A stretch of 64,000 nt of DNA. Source: Haberlea rhodopensis (Eukaryota; Streptophyta; Magnoliopsida; Lamiales; Gesneriaceae). A model generated the notes under the pieces. That model saw only the letters and a list, made by a program, of their open reading frames with translations. It did not search any database and was not told the DNA's origin. This document shows positions 48,443 to 59,388 of the stretch, in pieces. Both the position numbers and the translations under genes were made by a program. How positions within the stretch are numbered: position 1 is the stretch's first letter; every line of letters starts with the position of its first letter. The stretch covers positions 248,001 through 312,000 of the forward strand of contig CAJQUN010000491.1 in assembly GCA_907163345.1 (NCBI GenBank), written 5' to 3'.

Positions 48443-50550
48443 CCGACTCAGACACATAATATATAATCTCTTATCTGGTACCACATTCTCTCTTAACTTT
48501 ATGTACGAGAGTATTAAATCTTTTCGGAAATAGCGGAAGCGTTTAGTCAACCATTCACTTTACGGTAGCAGAAGCGTTTTTACAAACTAGTTAATAACAA
48601 AATACATCTCAATACAAACTCCTCATAACGATCCGACACTTAATAAAGATGAAATACTATAACAGACTTGGTAAGCCAACATTTCCATTTTTCCTAATTT
48701 TTCTCCGGTGCTGAATCATGTACTCATGTATCTGGAACTCACAATAAATAACAAGAAAAATAGAGGTTAAGTCTTTGAGGACTTAGTGAGGGAATAACAT
48801 TATCTTTAATATCTGTATGTATCAAACAGTGCAATGTATCAATATGATATGACATGTAACAAAGATATTGTAATCAAGTAATTTTCAATAATGAACAGTG
48901 ACGATTTATGATTTTAGAATGAATATCGTGGGCTAAAGAGGTGGCTCCCACCGGACAGTTTGGTGTAGCACTTTTCCCCACATATTCAGATAGGATCTGT
49001 ACAATCATTCATTTACGAGCCAAGGTGAACCATTCTCTGGACCGTAAAACGGTGCGTGTTGTTCAGATGAATTATATATCCGGACTGTCATCCGTTGTTC
49101 ATTGAACCCACTTTTCGGGCCGAGGCCGCGTTGTCCAGTGGATTAAATATTTAGGGTTCTCATTCATTCATTCAGTCAAAAGAATCATCAATCATAGGAA
49201 CCGATCAATAATCGATAACAGTCAAGATAATGAAATATGCATATCAAGATGATCAAAGGACGATGTAATGTACAATATGATGACATATATGAATGGTGAG
49301 ATAATGAATAGCAGTTTCGATGCCAAATGCCAAAAGTGTTATATAACAATAAATCTATAGTACACCTCACCTCACAACTTGATATCTTACTGGATTTGCT
49401 TGATCTTGAATCCAGTTACAAAGTTCTTTCCTATAAGCATAATATAAGTAATGTATAGTGATTAGTAACCTCGATATGTGGTTGAGTCTTCTTCAAAATC
49501 ATTTTTGGTTCAAAACTTGTCCAGGTAACTTTGAATAAGAATTTAAAAATTAATGATAATTCAACCGTAAGTTGAAATATCACAAAATTTTCCAGAAATG
49601 CTTAAAATCAGTCCAAAAACGTTCGGAGCTTGGAATATCATGAAAATCGTCGGCGCGTGACTTCCACGCATCGCCTTGCTGGCGCGTGGCCGTGATCCGG
49701 CAGCCACGCGTGGCTTGACTTTTTACAGCATGTTCGCATCTTTCCGATCTACAACTTTTGTTTAGAAACCATTTTGAAATTCTCAACCGATATTGCTCAA
49801 ATTTTGAGTTTACGAAATGATTAACTATTTTGTTACTGGCGCCGGGAATCAGAGCGTGCGGTAACATTTTTGGCAATTGGCCGATAAACCCATAAACTTT
49901 AACATATTTTAAACAACTTTTGTTTAGATTCCAAGTTTAAAATCATTTGATAAAAGGCACGAAATCGAAGCTTGAAACCGATACCTTGAAATGGGTTTTA
50001 TGGGCTTGGTCAGCTCACTACTCGTCGAGATTTTGATTTTCTGGACGAATTTGGATGCTGATTTTGCTACACCTCCCACACTAAATATTTTCTGGGTTTG
50101 TAAGGAGGGTTGTGAAATATTTTCGAAATTTTTGAACAAGATTTGATATTTCCCACATAATTTTCTCACTTTTGAACAAGATTTGATATTTCCCACATAA
50201 TTTTCTCACTTTTATCCCTATTTTCTACAGTTTTCTTAACCCAGACTTTTTCTCCTAATTTTGCAATCACTTCTACCTGAATTTTTTTTTAGTGAGATCT
50301 GTTGAAATGAGGGGGTTATTTATAAAGGTTGTGCATGAGCTAGGATCTTGATCTTTTGACAAGTGTTGGGTTGCCTTGTGCCAAATATTTAATTTTAGAA
50401 CTGCTAAAAAATGATAATGTTTTATTATTATTATTATTATTATTTTATTATTATTATTTAAATATAGGGGTGTTACAGGGCAAATTTATTTTTTTATTAT
50501 AAAAAAAAAAAATTCATAAATTATAGTTGTTTGAAAAAGTTTAACAATCT

Positions 50551-50669
50551 ATTATAATTTGCACTCCAAGAGTGCAAATTATAATATTATTCTAAAGTTG
50601 CACTCTTGGAGTGCAACTTTACAAAAAAATTTTTTTTTTATAAAGTTGCAATCCAAGAGTGCAACTTTA
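50551..50669. repeat. Left subterminal palindromes of the MULE
   Basis: Three hairpins with the core TTGCACTC-CAA-GAGTGCAA: 50,551-50,585 (16-bp arms, perfect), 50,593-50,621 (13-bp arms, perfect, loop TTG) and about 50,642-50,670 (one mismatch). Loop orientation alternates CAA, TTG, CAA. Confidence 0.9.
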
Positions 50670-50887
50670 GAATAGTATTATTTGATTATAAATTAAAAAT
50701 AATTTTAAATTCTTGATTATTAAAAATAATTTTTTTTTATTGGTATTATGTTTTACATAAAAATTTTAAACCACATAAATAGTTGAAATATGAATAAATG
50801 ATCTGAAATAGCACAAATAAAAATAAATAGATTATTCTTTACATTGAACTCTAAATATTTCCTCCGGTCCCACAACCACGTCATGTC

Positions 50888-53255
50888 TCAGTCGTTGTGG
50901 ACTTGTGGTCTTCTAGATGGCTCAACTACATCTACATTCCACGTTTGTGATTGAGAGGGTCTAGTCCTAGCGCTGGACTCACCAATATCATATTGTGGCG
51001 TCAAGTCGGAGAATGTAACAGGTGAGATATCAAAATGTGGACGTGGTTGTGTAGAATCGGGTACACGAAGCAGAAGATCCGTAAATGAGATTCCACTGTA
51101 TGCTTGAGTTGGATCTGATATATATGGAGTGTATGGTGATGGCTCCTCCACGTGGGCAGGTTGTGTGACGTAGTAGTCAGAAGATGTGGCATCATAATGG
51201 AATGAAGAACGGTGTGATGTTGATGTCCCCCCTGCATCATATGTATCAGTAGTAAATTGAGGGATATCATCATGAGCATCTACCTGAGTATCAGAGGTAC
51301 TTGACCGTCTTCTCCTCCGGTTGCCCCCTCTAGTGGTATCTCGCTGCCGTGCAGGCATACCATATCTATTTTGTTGTGTCCGAGCAAGTTGACGCACTTC
51401 ATCCACAATAGCTAAGTTCTGATCTAATACACGTCTGACCCCGGGTGAAATCCCTTCATCCTCACTCAAACTTGAGCAACTAAGTCTTAGTTGCTCCATA
51501 TGCACATCCTTACAAAAAATATGGTTAATAGGTTGCATAATTCAGAAGAAATTAAATCATTTTAAATAAAAAAAGGAAATATATGCATACCACTTGCTGC
51601 CATGCAGCAGCATCTGCTGCACGGTATCCTGTCTCAACATTGTTAGTGGGTGGAGATATAATATGACGTGTAATTGTGCCGTACCACGTCATGTAATCAT
51701 CACTGAAAGTATAGGAGCCGGTGGCCTGAGGGGCATCCACAATATTATATCGTCTGGCCATCCACAAATCTATGTATGCACTATGGAACCATGTCCAATT
51801 CGTTGCAACACGACCTCTGCGATCGAGCTTATGCAACTCCACTTGTCTAGCATCTATTGGTGGTGGAATAGTTTGGAACAAACCAAACTGTCGCAAAACT
51901 CGCTCTGGACGATGCATCTCCACAATGGCATAATTTATAAGTGGACATTGTGCCATCCAATCCTCTGGACCGCATTCTGGAGGCAGTGATGTGATCTCAT
52001 CCGACTCCATGTCATATGGAGTCCAAATAAACTGTAAAACAGAAACATAACATACTATCATAAATACATAATTATTAATATACAAGTGATATTCTCAAGA
52101 AAGTATTTATTACCTGATCCCAATACATCCTATCAAATGTGTCACGAAATACACGCAAAGCATGTCGGACAGTGTGTCCAAATCTAAAAAAACTAGACCA
52201 CCTAAAAAAAATCGACATGGCAATGTTAGTGCAATATTTAAAACTAATAAATATAAATACCAAGTGTAATTATACCTTGCACCATATGGAGGGGTAGGAA
52301 GTATTAGATCCTCGTTGACTATAATTTGGCCTTGTTGTACTCGAGAACCATGAGTGTTAGGATGAATACTCTTTATCCTCGTATATGCCCAAATCTGTAA
52401 TTTTTTTGAGTCGAGTACAAGGTTAATATAACATAATGTAAGTTTATATATCATTTAATTCAAATAACAGAGGCTTGTAATTCTTATTACCTGCAAAAGT
52501 TGCATTGCACCACCGATGTTTGTTCTTCCTTGCTTGGAGGCTTGACATAACTCACGATAAAGGTATACGAGTACTGCACTACCCCAACTAAACATACGAA
52601 CTCTGGGAATATCCCGTAGGTGACGGATGTATAGCATAGATACAGAGCTGCCTGATGCATCAGGGCATAACAATCCACCTAACAGTAATAGTACATATGA
52701 TCGTGTGTACTGATGCACCTGTTCCTGTGTGCTCTCCTCCACTATTGGGTTAGCAAGTAGATGGTCCAGTATTGCACTCAATGAAAGACGTGAACTTTTG
52801 ATTTTGTCACGGGGAGGTAAAAATCCAAGCCACTGCGCACAATATGCCTGCCATTCTGAAGGGCGCGGGCGATTCTCATCCCCACATACGGCATCACCCG
52901 CAATCGGCAGTCCCCATATGATAGCTATGTCCTGCAATGTGATGGTCACCTCCCCAACACGAAAGTGGAACGTGTGTGTCTCGGGTCGCCATCTCTCAAC
53001 CAATGATGTGATCAGATGTCTGTCAATAATAAAATGGCCACAACTATATACTCCATAGAACCCCATTTCATTTAAGGTGCATAATACACGTATATCAAGT
53101 GGCCTCGCTTTACACATGTCCCAAAAATTTCCATCTCCACGCCTCACTAGCAACGTGTTGTCGATGTCTCCATGAAATACATCATCGGATCGATGAACAG
53201 ACTGCTGATTGAACACACTTGTGTCAAGTGGCCCATATATACTCTGTACATCCAT
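50888..53255 (-). CDS. Plant mobile domain (PMD) protein of the MULE
   Basis: Five exons join without a break: 52,491-53,255, 52,276-52,394, 52,114-52,201, 51,591-52,031, 50,888-51,508, all with GT donors and AG acceptors, giving about 677 residues. The PMD block (PF10536 type, as in Arabidopsis MAIN and MAIL1) shows FHFRVGEVTITLQDIAIIWG at about residues 95-115 and LPIAGDAVCGDENRP, then WAYTRIKSIHP, WSSFFRFGHTVRHALRVFRD and YMTWYGTITRHIISPP. The C-terminal 200 residues are polar, with a basic NRRRRRS stretch that may localise it to the nucleus. PMD genes occur both in hosts and in MULEs and gypsy elements; the role in the element is unknown. It lies 112 bp downstream of the transposase in the same direction. 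Start chosen at MDVQSIYGPLD. Confidence 0.85.
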
Positions 53256-53367
53256 CCTGTAATATAATCAGATCAACATATGAATGAAAAATACGTAAAT
53301 ATATAATTGAAAGTTTTTACCCATAGCCTGGTGAATCGATATTTACAAAAGGCATGACACATATTGA

Positions 53368-56002
53368 TTAGTATTGTCGTCGTGAAGTTTGTCCCTGTTC
53401 TTGAGTTCTATGTGCCTGTTGTCTTGCTCGAGCTTGTGGCCAGTCCATTTCATTTGGGATGCGAGAAGTACGATGTCTTCCCGGACGTGTTTGAGTTCTT
53501 AGCAAAGGATTATGAGATAATTCGAATGAGGGGGGCATCCAATATTCTTCTGAGAACAACGGCTCAAATATCCCTTGATATGTAGCAGAATAATGTTGCA
53601 AGTTATAATGTTCACTCACTAAACTTGATGCATTGACACCAAAATGTCGGCATGCATGTATAGCATGTGAGCATGGAATATCAAACTGTGTCCACTTTCC
53701 ACATGAACATATCTTCGCTCTAAGTTTGACAACATGTGTACTGTTCCCGACACCAGCTCGGACGACTGTTATCACTGAAGCAGACTGTGCTGTATAATCA
53801 TATTTCTGGACAATATGTTGCAATGATTCGTGTTGCCAACGAGTAAATTTTTGAAATGCGAAGGTTGTCCATCCTTGATTATTTTGAATCATTTGTTGGC
53901 ACTTCATTCGACGGTCCATGAGATATTGAACTGTTCGGCCAAAAGTCAATTGTACAATTACCGTCACTGGAAGACGACGAGCACCTTTAAGAACTCTGTT
54001 ATACGCCTCAGACAAGTTGGTTGTCATAATACCAGAACGCCATCCACCATCATGTGCCAAAGTCCAATGAGTTTGGCCAATGGAACTAAGATAATTGAAA
54101 GCTCCCTCATTATTACTACTGATCTGCTCCATAACCCGATTGAACTTCCTAATTTGATGAGCCGTACCAGCTTTCCAGCACATGTCCTTCAACATTACAT
54201 TTTTAAATTGTTTGTTGAAATTAGAGCACACGTGTCTCAGACAAAAACGATGTACACCACGGGTGGGGGATAAATGCAGGCATACTTTGAACAGCACGGA
54301 GAAGACCTTGGTGTCTATCAGAGATAAGACATACGCCATCTACGTCACAAAGAATATGTCTGGCGATCAGTTCAAGAAACCATTTCCATGACGACATTGT
54401 CTCTTCATCTACAATCACGAAAGCCAAAGGCAGGACCTGTTGATTACCATCAATTCCAACCGCGATTAACAATTTATGCTTGTACTTTGTATACAAATGT
54501 GTGCCATCAACACTTATCACCTTACGACAATGTCGAAACCCTTCTATGCATGGCCTGAATGCCCAGAAAACATATTTGATTATCTTATGATTACTTACAT
54601 CAGTGTCGATATGGTCCCACTCAATAATAGTCCCCTCATTGTGTTGTTTAAGGGCAGACATATATTTCGGCAACTGTGTCACTGACGTCTCCCATGTCCC
54701 ATATACCTGTTCTCTGGCAGCTTTCAAACCATGCCAAGCCTTATGATACGAGATCTCGAAACCATATTTTTCTTTCACGGTCTCTTGTACGAATTTTATC
54801 TCATATGCAGGATCCTTCCGAACAAATCCAATCAACAGACTGGCAATTACGTTGCGACTCAGGTTATGATGGTCAATTGATAATTCATTCATCAAGCATG
54901 AGTGGTCCCCACCATATTTGGTAATTTTGAACACATTCATTTTCTCTTTATATATACCTCTCACCATCCACCCACAGGGCATAACCGTAGAATGGTGCCT
55001 ACAAACCACTTTCCATATTTCTGGTGTGCTCTCAATGACGTGGTACTCGCGTCTAGCAACCCGTATTGAGAAGTCCTTAACTGCAGACTGTAAATGTGCT
55101 TTACTCTTGAACAACATACCCAACTCTAACTTTCCTTTGACATGGTCGTAGAACTTTCCCCAAGAACCAGTTGGAATGTCAACAGAGTCAACAGGTACAT
55201 CCGGAAATGTCGTAAAGAAGAATGGAACGACAGAGAAAAGTTGGGGCCCGGGTTGTGTCTCTTGCGGCACTGTTGCTTCAATTTGCTCCTCTTGTAAAGA
55301 AGATGGCATATAGTTATGTTGGGACATAGTTTCCAACATCACATCAATTTCTACATCGTCATCGCTACCATCATGAACGTTAATTCCATCTTCGTCTGGT
55401 TCGGAATCAACATGAATTTCAGGACCAAAAAAATCGGCGCTAGCATAATCATCTCTGTCCTCTGCCCTTGAATCATGAACTTCCCCTTCAGTTCTGTACG
55501 TGTTATGTCCTACGTTTCCCGAAGTACTAGCATAATTATTTCCGGTTCTCATACTTACAAGTCCTTGTGTGACAACCGGTATCTCCAGGTTATGATCATC
55601 ATTAAGCATTGACATATGTGAGCCCCGTTCTTCAGTATATTGAATGTCTGGCACAATATTAATGTGTATTTGTTCTGACTCAACATATAAATTGACACCG
55701 GCATTTCCAACATCAGGGTCAAAGAAAAACCAAATATCACTGTCTTTTGTAATTTCGAGTAAATGTTCAACTCGCCCAGAAGTATTATTAAATATATGTT
55801 TAGTCCACACTTTAAGTGCGTATTGTTGGTTATCGATACTTATCTGATCGTACAGCGTCGACAGTAACTCAGACATTGTAATTGTTCGAGGCATTCATAT
55901 ATAGCTTATTGGAGGTCGATCATAACTAACAATAATCCCATCGTGTGATATGCGACCACCATAGTATAGCAAAACATCAATTTGACTTCGAACCGACGAC
56001 AT
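53368..56002 (-). pseudogene. MuDR-type transposase of the MULE, two lesions
   Basis: Cut-and-paste DDE transposase. An upstream frame starting MSSVRSQIDVLLYYGGRI (56,002) runs into a TGA at 55,895-55,897 directly before MPRTITMSELLSTLYDQ, so a full-length copy needed a sense codon there. Then an acidic linker, the MULE DNA-binding block with a CCHC zinc signature (VCRHHSTVMPCGW to KYGGDHSC), and the catalytic region VISVDGTHLYTKYKHKLLI and GVCLISDRHQGLLRAV. A one-base shift in a C-rich tract near 54,270 moves to the frame 53,368-54,339, which has RFCLRHVCSNFNKQFKN, TTNLSEAYNRVLKG (likely catalytic glutamate) and the SWIM zinc finger CSCGKWTQFDIPCSHAIH. Otherwise complete. The shift could be an assembly error. 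Confidence 0.87.
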
Positions 56003-56190
56003 AGTATCTACGAAAATAGCACATTAAAATCATACAATAATCCCATCATGTGTACAATATGTGACCACCTAATCTAGCAAAACATCACTTTTTATTTAAT
56101 TAAATTTATCAAAAAAATATAAATTTATAAAAATATTATTATATATTCAGTGAAACATCAACTTTAACTTTAAAATTTTTAACTTACCAG

Positions 56191-56311
56191 AAATCGCATA
56201 CTGGAGAATTCGCATACCAGGTATGCGAATTCTATTCGCATACCTGGTATGCGAATTCTTCAAGAATTCGCATACCCAGTATGCGATTTCTTGCAGAAAT
56301 CGCATACCCAG
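56191..56311. repeat. Right-end palindrome cluster 1 of the MULE
   Basis: Three complete hairpins of GAATTCGCATACC-N-GGTATGCGAATTC type (about 56,205-56,232, 56,235-56,258, 56,264-56,288) flanked by two half-sites, ATCGCATACTGG and ATCGCATACCCAG, which are themselves inverted relative to each other. Confidence 0.88.
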
Positions 56312-56814
56312 AATTCTCTCTTACTCACGACTGACCATAGATTCGAATACTCCCCACAATTTTTGATTTTTCATCCGTAATTTAAGCAAATCATAATGAA
56401 AAACTGGAAAAAACATACCTTCAAATTCGATTTTATATCTCTAATTTAAGCAAATAATAATGAAAAACTGAAAAAACATACCTTGAAATTCTTGTTAGCA
56501 AAACCTATAACATAACACAAAAATTAAAGTAAATGCAATATATATTCAAAAATATGTAAAATTTAAATTTTCAAATATTTTTACCTTTGATGAATTTCTG
56601 GGATGCTCACGTTCTTCAGCTCAGAGGAAAATAAGCAAGAGGAGGAGGGGAGTTCTTCAGGTCAGAGGAATTAAGCAAGAGGAGGAGGGGATGATGTTGA
56701 GCAAGAAAGAAGGCTCACTCACGTTCCAATTTATTGCAATAATTGATTGCAATAAATTTGTTGCTTTCCCGTGCCTGCTGTCCGAGCTGCTTTCCAGGTT
56801 GGCACACTGCAGAG

Positions 56815-56930
56815 AATTCGCATACTGGGTATGCGAATTTAGTTTAAATTCGCATACTGGGTATGCGAATTTAGTTTAAATTCGAATACCTGCGAATTTA
56901 GTTTAAATTCACATACCCAGTATGCGAATT
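56815..56930. repeat. Right-end palindrome cluster 2 of the MULE
   Basis: Four tandem units, the first three at exactly 32-bp spacing (starts 56,815, 56,847, 56,879, then 56,906 after a 5-bp-shorter third unit). Each unit is the 25-bp hairpin AATTCGCATAC-NNN-GTATGCGAATT plus the spacer TAGTTTA. The third unit is partly deleted, the fourth has one mismatch. Confidence 0.9.
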
Positions 56931-57434
56931 ACCATAGTATTGTAAATGTTTTTAACTCACGCTATTTCCTGAAATTTTTTTCAATTTTATTATATTTAAT
57001 TAAATAAGCCGGTGTTACAGCCACCGAAGGTGACCCATATCCAAAACCAAAAGTGGGAGACAAACTTTATAATAATGTAAAAAATTTTATTAGAATGTTT
57101 ATTATTATTATTTTTTTTAGCGCTAGAATGTTTATTTCAATTTGCGAACAATGGACTTTGTCCACATTCTATACTGAGTTAAAAAGTGGTGATCATGCTT
57201 CCCTTTTAAAAGAGCAATGATCCATATCGGATTAAAACTTTAAATCCATTCTTTTTCTTTCAAGGAAAGAATAATATCTCTGAAATTATCATATCCCATC
57301 AGTGAATCTACCTCAATTAATGGTCCAAATTGCATAAATTAGTACATTTTACCGAGAAGAAAAAAATTGGCATGCAAACAAGACATTGTCTTATCCACAC
57401 CCATTTCACCAAAATAAAATTTTAGATCGTTCGA

Positions 57435-57534
57435 CAACAGGGTTGTAGCCTAGTGGTCATCACACCTCCTCATTGTAAAAGGGTCGAGTTCGAGTCCATA
57501 TTCCCCTAGTTTAGGAATTGTTAAAAAAAATAAA
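57435..57534 (+). mobile_element. Short tRNA-derived SINE
   Basis: Box A TAGCCTAGTGG (57,447-57,457) and box B GAGTTCGAGTCC (57,485-57,496), ending in an A-rich tail TTAAAAAAAATAAA. Flanked by TAGATCGTTCGA (57,423-57,434) and TAGATCGTTTGA (57,535-57,546), a 12-bp target duplication with one mismatch. Confidence 0.75.
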
Positions 57535-57775
57535 TAGATCGTTTGAATTCCAACTCTTTGTGATGCATATCTAACCTAAGCATTCTCTGTTAAATCAAGA
57601 ACTTCAACTGTAGCCTACATCTCAGTTATTACATCAACCAATGAAATTATTTATTCAATTGCTACCACATTCAAGAATAAAATCTTATAAATCGTTCACA
57701 TGTTTATTTCAAATTTAATGCGGAATAGAGTATAACACGGGATACATTGTCATGGTCCAAAAACATATTAAAGGC

Positions 57776-57953
57776 ACTTGTGTAGAGGCTTATGGTCATG
57801 TGTTCGATTCCCTTGATATTTTTTCGGTCGAGCCTATTACATTGGGCTTACTTACTACAGTTTATTTGGTTGACGTGATTTACACGTTATTGTGTGAGCC
57901 TGAGGTTTACCCAATGCAAACGCAAAGAGCATGGCGAACCCGTTATTAAAAAA
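57776..57953 (+). mobile_element. tRNA-derived SINE
   Basis: Box A-like GTAGAGGCTTATGG and box B TGTTCGATTCCC (57,801-57,812), then a CCAATGCAAACGCAAAG and CGAACCCGTTATTAAAAAAA end. Flanked by ATTAAAGGC (57,767-57,775) and ATTGAAGGC (57,954-57,962). Confidence 0.55.
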
Positions 57954-58337
57954 ATTGAAGGCTTCAAATCACATATGTCAGCATTGAATGGAAGAACAAA
58001 AATTTCTTGAGATATCATTTGGCAATAAGATGAGGTCCCCAAAGACAAAAGTAAAACTCTATAGTGCATTTATTCCAAGTCCTCGTGTTGCGAGCCATGC
58101 CTGAGATCATGATCCAGCAGAATTTGTCAGTCCATCTCATCCGATCTGTATTTTAGATACGCGGATGGACGGATGGTGTTAGCTTTTACACAATAATGGA
58201 ATAAAATGGCAAACCCGATGCATGAAACTTACTACGCGTAATCATTCTCAGATTGAGATTGAGAAGCTGGAAAAAGTTAGAACTCCAAAAAAATCCTCGG
58301 AGCGCCGCTTTATCTGTATGCATGAGATTCAGGAAGG

Positions 58338-58456
58338 GGGTGGGCTAATATAAGTAGAATTCCCTTGCAATGTAAGATGTTATTTTCGCGACTCTAATCC
58401 GTGACCTCCAATGTCATATAACAGCAACGTTAACCGTTGCGCCAAGGCTCACCATT
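58338..58456 (-). mobile_element. Au-type SINE
   Basis: The minus strand reads GAGCCTTGGCGCAACGGTTA (box A), then GGAGGTCACGGATTAGAGTC (box B), then CTTACATTGCAAGGG. This order and wording match the widespread plant Au SINE, here with mutated box B (TTAGAG for TTCGAG). Confidence 0.75.
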
Positions 58457-59388
58457 TACACAACAATGGAATAAAATCATCAAATTCCTAGAATAAAATC
58501 ATCTAATTCCTAGTCATCAAGAACACAAGTTGAACCTTTGTTTTATGCTAGTGGATAACCAATAAATATTCTTTTAACATGATCGTCCAAATCGAAATTC
58601 TGCAGAATTGTCTCCTCTAGTCCTCTAGTGTTTACAATTACCACGTGTTTGTATATTTATATGTATTTTACTGTTCACAAGATTTGATATATATCATTGT
58701 TGGATATTAGAGCTTATATAAAATGTCCGAATTCATGTGCAGTAAGTGGATGTAATTTTTGGGAAGGAAATAATTGGAGAGCAACTATAATATTTGATGT
58801 ATTGTGTCACTGCCAATGTGATATATCAATCAAAGCACAGTTCCACATGATGTAGTAGGTTATGTGTTACAATCTATATTACTCGAAATATCGCGTTTGA
58901 ACTACTGAACAGACATATGTGACCGATACTATGCTAACTAAATAATTTCTTGTTATAATCTCTTTCAAGCTCGATTCTCCGAAGTCCAAACACATACCAT
59001 CAATGGTGATCTTTCACCCAGATTTGTGTCCATAAGCAGTGACAATTGCCGTATAAAGACTCGCTTTCGCTATGGCTCCGGGCATGGTCAATGAGAAAAT
59101 AGTAAAGTCAAGTTCATGGATAGGAAGGTTGAAAATATGGTGGGAACTGTCAAAGCAAGATCTATAAAACATTTCTTGCAACTTTTCCCCCTCAATATTC
59201 GATGGATTCTCTTGCAAACTATTAAAAGACCCCAAAAAGAATAAAAATATATTGTAAAGCATCCATTTGGATTCACTCTCCCCGACACTAAGCCCTTAAT
59301 AAATTCCAACATCAACACTTCAAAATCAATAAACATAAAAAATCCAAATTCTCCATATCTTCCTATCAACTTCTAAAACCGAAGAAAC

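Larger units (their letters stand above)
34844..50477 (-). mobile_element. Ty3/gypsy element E carrying nested copia D
   Basis: Minus-strand element. Its 3' LTR is 34,844-36,784. Its 5' LTR is 39,721-50,477, split by element D. On the minus strand LTRs read TGTAACACCCCTATATTT to GTCCCACA. A primer site (TGGTATCAGAGCCC, minus) abuts the 5' LTR at about 39,704-39,717, and a purine tract (GGATGGGGGAT) abuts the 3' LTR. Only gag and protease remnants are left; no reverse transcriptase or integrase is seen in 36,785-37,860. Flanks are CCCAC at 34,839-34,843 and, once the MULE is removed, GCCAC at 50,478 plus 57,021-57,024, a 4/5 match for the target duplication. Confidence 0.88.
39721..50477 (-). 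repeat. 5' LTR of element E, interrupted
   Basis: Made of 39,721-39,733 plus 48,448-50,477, with element D between. About 2,043 bp when joined. Slightly longer than the 3' LTR, partly because of a 40-bp tandem duplication at about 50,130-50,210. Confidence 0.87.
50479..57010 (-). mobile_element. Mutator-like element with transposase and PMD gene
   Basis: A 6.5-kb element flanked by the exact 10-bp duplication GGTGTTACAG (50,469-50,478 and 57,011-57,020), the size expected for Mutator. Ends are short and degenerate: GGCAAATTTA on the left against GGCTTATTTA (right end, minus), with looser similarity beyond, so it lacks long inverted repeats. It encodes, on the minus strand, a MuDR-type transposase and a separate five-exon plant-mobile-domain protein. 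Each end has its own family of short palindromes. It inserted one base outside the gypsy E LTR. Confidence 0.85.
56003..57010. other. MULE right-end noncoding region
   Basis: About 1 kb upstream of the transposase, probably its promoter. Holds two clusters of AATTCGCATAC palindromes and no coding sequence. Confidence 0.6.
57025..59388. other. CKX upstream region with SINE insertions
   Basis: No protein-coding gene. Contains three SINE-like insertions. The CKX promoter should lie in its right part. An AAAATATATTG at about 59,245 is a weak TATA candidate about 140 bp before the start codon. Confidence 0.5.

Noticed and set aside
56191..56930. CRISPR-like repeat array
   Set aside because: Plant nuclear DNA; the units are hairpins with a constant short spacer rather than unique spacers, inside a MULE end.
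57447..57500. tRNA gene
   Set aside because: Box A and B are present but no cloverleaf can be formed; the A-rich tail and flanking duplication identify a SINE.
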